This document shows positions 1 through 7,716 of a DNA stretch of 12,355 nt, piece after piece. The notes beneath the pieces are model-generated. The model ran no database searches and was not told where the DNA came from. It saw nothing but the letters and a program-made list of their open reading frames with translations. Source of the stretch: Marinospirillum sp. (GTDB lineage: Bacteria > Pseudomonadota > Gammaproteobacteria > Pseudomonadales > Halomonadaceae); NCBI GenBank assembly GCA_007119985.1, contig SKOQ01000179.1:1-12355 (forward strand), written 5' to 3'. Numbering within the stretch: the stretch's first letter is position 1; each line of letters opens with the position of its first letter. A program made the position numbers and the translations under genes.

Positions 1-3000
1 GAGCCGCGCCCTGCTGCTGATCAACCTGCTGCCTCAAAGCCGACGCCACGTCGGCGGCGCTGGCATCCTTGGCGCTGGCTGGCAGCATTGATCCTGCTGC
101 CGTTGCTGCTGGTCTTGGTCAGCTATCTAACGCTGCGCTCCCCCTTGATGGAAAAGTGGTTGTGGCCACTGGCGCAAAAGCGACTTGCTGATCACACTGG
201 CCTGCAGATCGATCTCGCTCGGCTGCGCATTGATCTGCTCGGCCAGATCCAGCTGGAAGGCGTGCGCATCACACCTGTTGCCCCCACCGCCGACTGCGCC
301 GATTTTGATCTGCGCTTGCAGAGTCTGACGCTGGATTGGCAACTCAAGCCGCTGTTACAGCGCCATCTGGTCATCAATCAGTTTGCCCTGCGCCAGCTGG
401 ATGCGCGTGGCTGTTTATCCTTACAGCTGGATGCTGAACCCGTGGTACCGCCTCCAGCCCAGCCTAGCCCCACACCTGAAGCCCAGTTTGCCGATCTCTG
501 GCAGACTCTGACCCAGCTACCGCTGACCTTCTCTATCGAGCAGCTTCTGCTGGAAGATCTGCAAGCCGATGTCGATCTGCGCTTGCCCGAACAAGGTCTG
601 CAACTTCGCTGGACCGGGCGCTGGGAGCTAGCGAGCCAGCTCAGTTGGCAAGGGCAGCAGTTACGCGGCCAGCTGCAAAGCCAGTTGGATTCTGCCGCGC
701 CGCTACAACTCATCCAACAGCAGCTCAGCCAACAGCCACTTAACCAACAACAGCCAGAACACCAGCTGGAGCTGACCCTGCATCCAGGTTTTGATCTGGA
801 TCTTCACTGGCAACTCCATGCCGCCGGTGCCGAGATCAACATCCGTCAGCTGGCCCTGCAAAGCGGTGCGATGGATCTGCGCCAGCAGCAAGCTGAGCAG
901 CAGCTCGTTTGGCAGAGCGAGGGGTATCAACTGCGCATCAGGGCGCCTGAGCCCTTGCGGCTGACACCCACACCGCAACTGGCGCTCGCGCTCCAGCTTG
1001 AAGTCTTGAGTCAGCTTGGTCGCAGCGAGCTACACTGGCAAACCACCCAACATCACCTGACGACGCAGCTCACCCATCAACTTCAGCTGCGTGCGCAAGG
1101 TGAATTACAGCTGGATGCGCTCGATCCTGCCGCTTGGCACCTTTATCTGGCGCAAGAGCTCGAAGTGAACCAACTGGCTCTCAGTCTCCCTGAGGGCGAG
1201 CTGGCATTAGAGCAGTTCACCCTCAGGCTGGATCTTGAACAACCTCGCGCCAGCGGCCAACTCCATGCCAGTTTGGATCAACAGCTGCAACAGCTGCACA
1301 CGAGCTGGAGTGCGCCTTTAGAGCAGCAGTCTTTTCAACTCAGCAGCCTGATCGACTGGCATCAGCTGCTTGGCCAGCTGGATCTGGCGCTGCACCTCAA
1401 TCACACCCCTTTTTGGACACTCGAGACGCAGCTGATTCCTGAGCAGCAGGCGTGGCAGCACCAGCTCACCAGCCACCTGCAACTGGATACAGCCCTGCTC
1501 GAATGGATCGATGCCAGCCAAGCTCGCGCCACACGCGCACTAGAGGCAGCAGAAGAGCCGAGAACTGTGGATGAAGGCGCTCTGCTTGATCTTGCCGCAT
1601 GGGGGGGCTGGCATGCTCAGCTGGATCTTCAGCAACAACTAGCCTATCAAGATACCTTCAGCTTGAACCCGATCCAGCCAGAGCAGTTCCAGTCCTATCA
1701 TGCCACGCTGGATTTCTCGCTGGTGTCCTCGACGACTCAGGATCGCCTCAGCCTCCCGCAGCCGTTGCGCCTTCAACTGGCGCTGGATCTGCCTTTGACC
1801 CACTTCGCGCCCCAACTGAACTGGCAGCTTGATCTGCCAGCGCTGAAGAGTGAAAGACTGACCATGCCGCTCCAGTTTGCGGCTCAGAGCACTCTTGCCG
1901 CTGATTTTGGTCAGCTGTCTTGGCTCGATCTGGCAGAGCGGCCTAGCGAATCTCAGCTGAGTGGATTGCAACAACTGGAGATCACCAGCCAGATTCATGC
2001 CCAGCAGCATCCTTTACTGGATTTGGCCCTGAGCCTGCAGCAGCAGCCCCATCAACTGGGCTGGCAACACCAGCTCACGCTCGGCTGGCATCCACGCTGG
2101 CTAGATCTTCTACCAGAGGCCGATCGCCTCGCCCTCTGGAACGAACTGGCGCTGCCAGAGACGCTTTGGGCGCAGCTCAGCGCGCTCAGCCCAGTTGCGT
2201 TAGAGCATCAGCTACAACTGGCGCTGGATCTGCCTTGGACTCATGTCTTGACGGAGGCCGCCCAAGCTTGGCTGAGCGATCCCCAATGGCCGCAACAGGC
2301 CGGACTGACACTGGACGAACAACTGATTATTCATCCAGTAGGCGGACTAGACTGGCAGCTGGCGGCCCCCAGCGGCTGGCAACACCAGCTCTCTTGGCAG
2401 CCTGAAACCGCGCAACTGATGGCCCAGTATCAAGTCGGTGCGCTGAGTCTGGATGAACAGCTGCAAGGTGAAGGGCTCGAAGTGGTGCTGAATCTGCACA
2501 CCCAAGCCACTGCTGGCCATGCCCCGCATGCCATCCAGCTGAATCTGCAAGGCCGAGGTGACACCCTCGCAGCCTATCTGCCGCAAGTCTTGGCGGCCCA
2601 ACCAGAGAGCGCCTCATCTCGCAGCTGGCTGGCACTGCATCCACTGCTCTTTCCTCTGGAACTCAATCTCGATGCCCAGTGGGATGCGGATTTCACTCAG
2701 CTGCGCATTCAAGATTTCAGCCACAGCTTTGGTGCAGGCTGGTTGGCTCACCAGCTCAGTGGCGAGCTCCAGCTAGATGGACAGGCGGCTGATCTCCAAG
2801 GGGCGCTGCACTTTTCGCCACGCGCTGGCCTCGCCGATCAGCTGGTCGCACTCGAAGGTTCAGGCCAACTGCGCCTGCCTTGGTCGCTGATCAGCCAGGA
2901 TCAACAACTGTTTTCCTTACAGGCGCAACTAGAATTTGATCAGCTCTCTTTGCAACTCGGTGATTGGGCTCTGGAAGACTTGCACGGCCATATTCCGCTG

Positions 3001-3726
3001 GATCAAGAGCTGCGCTTACAGGCCGATCAACGCCTCGCCTTTGCTTATCTGCTCACACCTGAGCCCTTCCAGCGGGTTGATTTCCAGCAGGTTGAACCCT
3101 TCCTTGGTCAGCGACCCCAAGTGCGCTTTACGCAGCTGCGCTCGCCCCACCTGCCACCCATTGGCCCCTTGCAGGCGCGGATGCCCATCCAGCAAAATCT
3201 GCTGCGCCTACAGGATTTCAGCCTCGGACTACTCGGCGGACAGCTGGCCGGCCACTTGTATTTGGATACCCGCCCCGGCGCTTGGCGTCTTGGTCTGCTC
3301 AGCCGCATTGCGCAGGTGGATTTACGGCCTTTGCTGCCCAATACCCAACATCAAGGGCAGGCTCCCATTAGTGCGCGAACTGCGATTGAGCTTGATCTGG
3401 CCCAGCGACTTCTCCAAGGCCGGATCGATGTCACGGATATCACCCGCACTCAGCTTTTGCAGCTGCTGGAATTGATCGATCCTGATTATCAAGAAGATCA
3501 AATCAATACGGCCCGTTCCGCACTGAGATTAGCCCATCCGCAAAGAGTGACCCTGGTGATGCGCTACGGCCTGCTGGATATGGATTTACAGCTCTCTTTG
3601 TTCAACGAACCCTTGCGCTTGCGCGGGCTGCCACTGACTGGCTTGATTGAACGCTTTGCTGAGGATGCCCTTGCCTTGCCGGATCAACTGCCTTTCGACC
3701 CGCCCTCTTCCGCTGCGCAACCCTAA
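1..3726 (+). CDS. AsmA/YdbH-like inner-membrane-anchored periplasmic protein (5' end outside window)
   Basis: Frame 1 is open from the first base, so the gene probably begins upstream. The visible part encodes 1241 residues. Four arginines (nt 49-60) precede a hydrophobic helix rich in Leu and Val (about nt 76-141), the usual N-in anchor of AsmA-type proteins. The rest is a very long, Leu- and Gln-rich chain of alternating short hydrophobic strands (repeated patterns such as LALDLP), as expected of the periplasmic beta-groove of AsmA/YdbH/TamB-like proteins. The C-terminal part (nt about 3140-3700) has an AsmA-like look, with a GLLGGQLAGHLYLD stretch and a hydrophobic close. Family knowledge: such proteins bridge the periplasm and move phospholipids. 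That role is inferred here. The first start codon in frame is TTG at 88, which would cut off the arginines. Another frame is open up to a TGA at 89-91 and could be the end of an upstream gene, so the true start is unresolved. It is followed 15 nt later by a lipoprotein gene. Confidence 0.8.
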   Translation, partial: EPRPAADQPAASKPTPRRRRWHPWRWLAALILLPLLLVLVSYLTLRSPLMEKWLWPLAQKRLADHTGLQIDLARLRIDLLGQIQLEGVRITPVAPTADCADFDLRLQSLTLDWQLKPLLQRHLVINQFALRQLDARGCLSLQLDAEPVVPPPAQPSPTPEAQFADLWQTLTQLPLTFSIEQLLLEDLQADVDLRLPEQGLQLRWTGRWELASQLSWQGQQLRGQLQSQLDSAAPLQLIQQQLSQQPLNQQQPEHQLELTLHPGFDLDLHWQLHAAGAEINIRQLALQSGAMDLRQQQAEQQLVWQSEGYQLRIRAPEPLRLTPTPQLALALQLEVLSQLGRSELHWQTTQHHLTTQLTHQLQLRAQGELQLDALDPAAWHLYLAQELEVNQLALSLPEGELALEQFTLRLDLEQPRASGQLHASLDQQLQQLHTSWSAPLEQQSFQLSSLIDWHQLLGQLDLALHLNHTPFWTLETQLIPEQQAWQHQLTSHLQLDTALLEWIDASQARATRALEAAEEPRTVDEGALLDLAAWGGWHAQLDLQQQLAYQDTFSLNPIQPEQFQSYHATLDFSLVSSTTQDRLSLPQPLRLQLALDLPLTHFAPQLNWQLDLPALKSERLTMPLQFAAQSTLAADFGQLSWLDLAERPSESQLSGLQQLEITSQIHAQQHPLLDLALSLQQQPHQLGWQHQLTLGWHPRWLDLLPEADRLALWNELALPETLWAQLSALSPVALEHQLQLALDLPWTHVLTEAAQAWLSDPQWPQQAGLTLDEQLIIHPVGGLDWQLAAPSGWQHQLSWQPETAQLMAQYQVGALSLDEQLQGEGLEVVLNLHTQATAGHAPHAIQLNLQGRGDTLAAYLPQVLAAQPESASSRSWLALHPLLFPLELNLDAQWDADFTQLRIQDFSHSFGAGWLAHQLSGELQLDGQAADLQGALHFSPRAGLADQLVALEGSGQLRLPWSLISQDQQLFSLQAQLEFDQLSLQLGDWALEDLHGHIPLDQELRLQADQRLAFAYLLTPEPFQRVDFQQVEPFLGQRPQVRFTQLRSPHLPPIGPLQARMPIQQNLLRLQDFSLGLLGGQLAGHLYLDTRPGAWRLGLLSRIAQVDLRPLLPNTQHQGQAPISARTAIELDLAQRLLQGRIDVTDITRTQLLQLLELIDPDYQEDQINTARSALRLAHPQRVTLVMRYGLLDMDLQLSLFNEPLRLRGLPLTGLIERFAEDALALPDQLPFDPPSSAAQP
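1774..2236 (+). repeat. Two identical 22-nt in-frame repeats within the AsmA-like gene (1774-1795 and 2215-2236)
   Basis: Both copies encode QLALDLP and are followed by similar residues (LTH or WTH). They lie in the same frame 441 nt apart. This most likely reflects the repeated strand pattern of the AsmA-type fold plus strong codon preference, or an old internal duplication. It is not a mobile element. Confidence 0.6.
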
Positions 3727-3729
3727 TTT

Positions 3730-3733
3730 GGAG
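3730..3733 (+). promoter_or_regulatory. Ribosome binding site of the lipoprotein gene
   Basis: GGAG lies 8 nt before the ATG at 3742. It decides the start: the in-frame TTG at 3736 would have only 2 nt of spacing. Confidence 0.65.
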
Positions 3734-3741
3734 TCTTGCTG

Positions 3742-4095
3742 ATGTTGAAAGCTCTACTGTTCAAATCTCTACTGAACCCTGTTGTTTTACGTCGCCGTCC
3801 AGTGGGGAATCGGCGCGCAGCGAGTTTACGCGCAAGTCTCGCACTGGGTCTGCTGCTCCAACTCACTGGCTGCGCCAATTTTTTAAGTGGACTGGTGCCG
3901 GATGTGTATCTGGTGGATCGCCATACCGTGATGGAAGCCGATGCCGCTGGTGCCTGGCCAGATCTAGAAGCCCGCCTGCTCTATGATGATCTGGCCACCG
4001 GTCCACTACCCTTAGTCGATCCCAGCCAGAACTTGGATCAGCAAGCCGATTTTCAGCTGTTGAATGCTGAATTCCCCCAGTCCACCCCGCGCTAG
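3742..4095 (+). CDS. Small outer-membrane-type lipoprotein in the AsmA-like operon
   Basis: Predicted protein of 117 residues. An unusually long basic n-region (RRR at 17-19, RR at 24-25) is followed by a hydrophobic stretch and the lipobox LTGC, with the lipidated cysteine at residue 44. The residue after it is Ala, not Asp, which by the usual Lol rule favours the outer membrane. The mature part is about 74 residues, acidic and Pro-rich at the end, and includes the stretch VYLVDRHTVMEADAAGAWP. I recognise no Pfam family in it. By position it could be the counterpart of YnbE, the small lipoprotein that partners YdbH in E. coli, but I see no sequence similarity to YnbE. The start is ATG at 3742 because of the well-placed GGAG. 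The stop codon TAG is part of the next gene's ribosome binding site, so translation is probably coupled. Confidence 0.8.
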   Translation: MLKALLFKSLLNPVVLRRRPVGNRRAASLRASLALGLLLQLTGCANFLSGLVPDVYLVDRHTVMEADAAGAWPDLEARLLYDDLATGPLPLVDPSQNLDQQADFQLLNAEFPQSTPR

Positions 4096-4098
4096 GAG
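4094..4098 (+). promoter_or_regulatory. Ribosome binding site overlapping the lipoprotein stop codon
   Basis: AGGAG shares its first two bases with the TAG stop of the lipoprotein gene and lies 6 nt before the ATG at 4105. This fixes that start and suggests the same ribosomes serve both genes. Confidence 0.7.
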
Positions 4099-4104
4099 AA
4101 GAGC

Positions 4105-7100
4105 ATGCCTTCTTGGATCGGTCGCGGCTGCTTGGTCGCTGCGCTTAGCCTGAGCCCCTTGGCCTCGCTGCTGGCGCAAGAAATCGATTGGCGGCATAAC
4201 CGCCTGCTGAGCTTAGAAAAAATCACGGTGGGGCCAGCGGATAACTACCAATCTCAGCTGGATGCGCAGCGTTTGTTTTTTACGCGCCATGAGAACCTGC
4301 TGCCCCAACTGATGGAGCAGCAACGCACCGATGGTCGCTTGCGCCAGCTGCTGCCGGATGAATACGACAGCAAGGACCCGGCGCTGTCACCCGATGGGCG
4401 CTGGCTGGCCTTGACCAGCTTTCGGCGCTCGGCGCTAGGGGATATCTGCCTGATTGATCCCAACAGGCCGCGCTCAAGCTTTCGCTGTCTGACTAGCAGC
4501 GAGTATCGCCAGCGCCACCCTTTTTGGCTGGATGCGCACACGCTGGGTTTTGTGCAAACCCAAGGACAGCAACAGCAAATCTGGTCTTATCACCTTCCGT
4601 CTGGTCAGCAGGAACTGCTGCTGGCTGGGCAGTTTGCCGCCGTCAATGCCAGCCCCGATGGACGCTATCTGATCTATCAGCAACGCAGCGCCAGCCCAGC
4701 TCGAGGGGCCAGTGCAGAAAACGCGGCGGGCCTGTTTCTCTATGATCGCCATCAACAACAAGAATATGGGCCCTTGCAGCTCGATCTGCCCGGCGTACCC
4801 GGCTATATGCTGATGGATGCGGATCAACAGTGGCTTTACTTCAGCCATTATCTGAACGACACCAGCGGTGATCAGCAGATTGATGCCGAAGACCATAGTG
4901 TTATTTTTCGCTTGCCCATGGCCGCTTTTTGGCAGCATCAAGATCAACCTTGGCATCCAGAACAGCTCACCTCGGTGGCCCAAAACTGTAACTTTCCCAG
5001 TCTGGCCGAGAGGTGGCTTTATGTGACCTGCGCCTTTGAAGGCTCGCTCGATATCTATCGCCTGCCCATCACTGGCTTGGTGCCGACCCACTGGGGGCCA
5101 GACGAGCTGGAACAAGCCCACCAGCAGGCCAGTCGTTATGAAGATCGCTTGCTGCTGCTGAATCGACTACGCGGCCAGCCCGAAGCCAGTAGGACACAAC
5201 GCCAGCTGTTAGAACGCCAGCTCAGTAACCATCTAGCCTTAAATGAGTTGACAGCAGCTGACTATTATCTGGCCCAGCTGGCCACCCTGAGCCAAGAGGC
5301 CCATCCAACCAGTGCGGATGCTGAGTTTTTTGGCCTTCTGCGCAGCTGGCTCGCCCTGCAAGCCCAGGCGCGGCAGCAGCCACAAGGCCAGCTCAGCGCC
5401 CAGTTCCGCCGACACTTGCGCGAGGCTGGCGCGGCTCTTGATCCAGCACAACCCCAGCAGGCCTTCTTTTTGGCGGGCATCCAATGGCTCAGCGGCGAGC
5501 ATCAGCGCAGTCTGGCCCAACTCAACGCTTGGGGGCTAGATCAAGCACAGCATCCGCTGCAGGTCTACCTTGCGCTGGAATGGGTCAACCGCAGCCAGCC
5601 TTCCAGCGAAACGCAGCTAGAATGGCTCATTCAGGCCGCCAATCACCCCCTGATTGATGATCAGGCCCAGCTGTTTTATACCAACCAAGCGCTTCACCAC
5701 CTCCAAGGCATCGCCAGAGCAGCAGGCGAACCCCAGAACCTGGCCCCCTTAGCGGCACTTGAGGCTCGGCTGGATGCGCCGGCTTTACAAGCCTTAGTCG
5801 CCAATGAGCAGGATCTACTGCGCCTGATCCAGAGCGACGCCAGCGAACAGCGGGTCATCTATCGACGCATCAGTCAACGCCTCGCTGCGTGGCAGCAGCA
5901 ACCGGCCTGGCGACGGGCTGGGCATCTGCGCGCGATACAGCGCATGGGGCTGGCGCAGGAATATGATCTGATGGAGCTGATGTCGCGCCATTGGCTGACC
6001 CAAACGCGGCTGAATGAAGTCGGCTTTGCGGCCACTGCAGACCAGTATGCCATCATCAATTTGCATCGTGGTTATGCCGCGTGGCGAGCCGGCGAAACGC
6101 CAGCCGCATTGAATACCTTTTATGCCGTGAGCCGCCAAACCAATGACCTTGAAGCGCTTTATAATCTGGTCAGCGTGGGCGAGCAGGTGCCGGCGCTCCA
6201 TGCCCGTTTAGAACTGCTGCTGAATCAGCTTGAGGCTGAGCAGTTAATCGGTAATAACACCACCTTTGTTGCCGCCTTACGGCGTCTGAACCGCCTGCCC
6301 CCACTGAGCCAATTGAACGCGGCACAGCAACGTGAAGCCCGACACACGCTGGAAGCCGTGATTGCTCAGCTGAGTGATTTCCAAGCACAAGGGCGGGATC
6401 AAGGGGTTGCGGATCTGCTGCTATCCAGCAGCTATCAGCGCCTACTGCTGCTGAATCAACAGGGCTATCGCTTTGATCGTGATCTGTTCCAACTGGCCCA
6501 CTACCACGCCATGCTCGGCTTGGATTTTGCTTGGCAGCATCCGCGCCTTGAGGCCGCGCTGCTCAATAATCTCGGACAGCTCCACATGAGCGTGCGCAAC
6601 TATGGTTTGGCCGCTGATTTCTTCGCCCAACGCGCCCAGCACCCCTTTGTGGCGGCAGAAGATGAAATCTGGCTGCGCTGGCGTTTGGCCCGCGCCTACT
6701 TTTATACCAATCGTTTTCAGGCGGCCGCCAGCGAAGGCGAGCGAGCTTATCAACTGGCGCAAGCCCTGCTGCCAGAGCCTGAGCAACGCCCGTTACAAGA
6801 GCGCGCGGCTTTTTATCAGCTTCAGGCCCGCAACTGGGAGGCCGCCACCTCGGCCTATGGTCAGCTTCTCACCGCCCCCGATTTACCTGCACAGCTTCAG
6901 GCTCAGGCTTGGATGAATCTGGGGTATAGCCAGTTTAAACAGGGGGATGGGGCGACGGCCCAGCGCAGCCTTCTCACTGCGCTGGAGCACTTGGCGGATC
7001 TGCCCCCGCGCGCGCCCCTGCCGGGTCAGCTCGGCGGATTTGAACCCTTGCGCCTGACGTGGCAGATCTATGGCCTTCTCGCGCAAACGCCTGCATCCAT

Positions 7101-7716
7101 GACCCAGCGTCAGGCTTGGCTTGAAGCCCGCCTCAGCGCCTTGCAACAAGCGCCACAGCTGGATTTTGCAGGGCTGGATGCGCAAGGACAGCTTGAAATG
7201 CAGCTACTCACGCAGGTGCAGCTGCTCGCTCTTGAAGCAGATCAAGCTGATTGGGATCAGGTCGAGAGCCGACTCAGCCAGATCACACGCGATCTCCGCA
7301 CTTGGCTCGGCAGTGGCGCTCCAGCCGGAAGCCCCGTGGTGTTAAATAGCCTGCAGAACAGTCTGAGTCTGTTGAGTCTCTACCCTGAGACCACAACGGC
7401 GCACTTGGCTCCTTTCACAGCACTGGTGGATGAGGTCATACTGGCGCTCACCATCACGCCAGTCACACCGGCGGTTCAACTGGCGCAACAAGCACGCCTA
7501 CAAGCACTGCTGGAACTGGCGCGCCAACGTCATGGCCACCTCTCGCTTGAGCAGCTTGAAGCCGCCTACCTTGAGCAGCGCCAGCAGCCTCGCTGGGCTG
7601 ACATCCAGCGTGAACGGCCTGATCTGACACAAGAACTGAATGCGCGTCATCAAACGCTCTTGGCCTGGGCACAGCACCAGGCTCTCACACCGGAGCCAGT
7701 CAGGGCACAGCCTTAA
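4105..7716 (+). CDS. Large secreted protein: PD40/TolB-like beta-propeller plus TPR-like solenoid
   Basis: Predicted protein of 1203 residues. Residues 1-24 are a signal peptide with likely cleavage after SLLA, and there is no lipobox, so the protein is soluble in the periplasm. Residues about 75-320 carry PD40/WD-like blades with SPDGRW (95-100) and SPDGRY (183-188) motifs, as in TolB. Within them DTSGDQQIDAED (252-263) fits a dockerin/EF-hand calcium loop. The mature protein has only four cysteines, in two pairs: C115/C128 and C295/C309. From about 335 onward it is helical, with TPR-like units at about 646-682, 815-850, 853-888, 899-930 and 933-966. No catalytic motif is seen. It is the last gene of the operon. 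A scaffold or adaptor role between the AsmA-like bridge and the lipoprotein or outer membrane is inferred from context only. It is much larger than YdbL, the third protein of the E. coli ydbH operon, and unlike it. The start is supported by AGGAG at 6 nt spacing. Confidence 0.85.
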   Translation: MPSWIGRGCLVAALSLSPLASLLAQEIDWRHNRLLSLEKITVGPADNYQSQLDAQRLFFTRHENLLPQLMEQQRTDGRLRQLLPDEYDSKDPALSPDGRWLALTSFRRSALGDICLIDPNRPRSSFRCLTSSEYRQRHPFWLDAHTLGFVQTQGQQQQIWSYHLPSGQQELLLAGQFAAVNASPDGRYLIYQQRSASPARGASAENAAGLFLYDRHQQQEYGPLQLDLPGVPGYMLMDADQQWLYFSHYLNDTSGDQQIDAEDHSVIFRLPMAAFWQHQDQPWHPEQLTSVAQNCNFPSLAERWLYVTCAFEGSLDIYRLPITGLVPTHWGPDELEQAHQQASRYEDRLLLLNRLRGQPEASRTQRQLLERQLSNHLALNELTAADYYLAQLATLSQEAHPTSADAEFFGLLRSWLALQAQARQQPQGQLSAQFRRHLREAGAALDPAQPQQAFFLAGIQWLSGEHQRSLAQLNAWGLDQAQHPLQVYLALEWVNRSQPSSETQLEWLIQAANHPLIDDQAQLFYTNQALHHLQGIARAAGEPQNLAPLAALEARLDAPALQALVANEQDLLRLIQSDASEQRVIYRRISQRLAAWQQQPAWRRAGHLRAIQRMGLAQEYDLMELMSRHWLTQTRLNEVGFAATADQYAIINLHRGYAAWRAGETPAALNTFYAVSRQTNDLEALYNLVSVGEQVPALHARLELLLNQLEAEQLIGNNTTFVAALRRLNRLPPLSQLNAAQQREARHTLEAVIAQLSDFQAQGRDQGVADLLLSSSYQRLLLLNQQGYRFDRDLFQLAHYHAMLGLDFAWQHPRLEAALLNNLGQLHMSVRNYGLAADFFAQRAQHPFVAAEDEIWLRWRLARAYFYTNRFQAAASEGERAYQLAQALLPEPEQRPLQERAAFYQLQARNWEAATSAYGQLLTAPDLPAQLQAQAWMNLGYSQFKQGDGATAQRSLLTALEHLADLPPRAPLPGQLGGFEPLRLTWQIYGLLAQTPASMTQRQAWLEARLSALQQAPQLDFAGLDAQGQLEMQLLTQVQLLALEADQADWDQVESRLSQITRDLRTWLGSGAPAGSPVVLNSLQNSLSLLSLYPETTTAHLAPFTALVDEVILALTITPVTPAVQLAQQARLQALLELARQRHGHLSLEQLEAAYLEQRQQPRWADIQRERPDLTQELNARHQTLLAWAQHQALTPEPVRAQP
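7713..7716. other. Shared TTAA holding both convergent stop codons
   Basis: The + strand gene ends with TAA at 7714-7716 and the - strand gene ends with TAA at 7715-7713, so the two operons overlap by 3 bp tail to tail. I see no GC-rich hairpin with a T-run on either strand near this point. Confidence 0.9.

Noticed and set aside
1774..2236. The repeated 22-nt unit considered as a mobile or CRISPR-like repeat.
   Set aside because: There are only two copies, in the same coding frame and encoding the same strand motif, with no spacer regularity.
2936..3475. A 179-codon open frame in another frame of the AsmA-like gene.
   Set aside because: Its translation is Ser/Cys/Arg-rich and looks like a frame shadow. 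The AsmA frame stays continuous through it with strand-like patterning.
4474..5121. A 215-codon open frame on the - strand opposite the propeller gene.
   Set aside because: It is antisense to a well-supported secreted protein, shows no recognisable domain, and fits the tendency of this GC-rich DNA to leave open opposite frames.
7663..7682. A GCCTGG/CCAGGC inverted repeat just before the convergent stop codons, considered as a terminator.
   Set aside because: It has a stem of only 6 bp with an 8-nt loop, no T-run follows it on either strand, and it lies within coding sequence.
1..7716. Very frequent CAGCTG and GATC words in the left half, considered as a site array or modification signal.
   Set aside because: They are explained by in-frame Gln-Leu and Asp-Leu codon pairs in Leu/Gln-rich proteins. 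Spacing is irregular and follows the codon frame.
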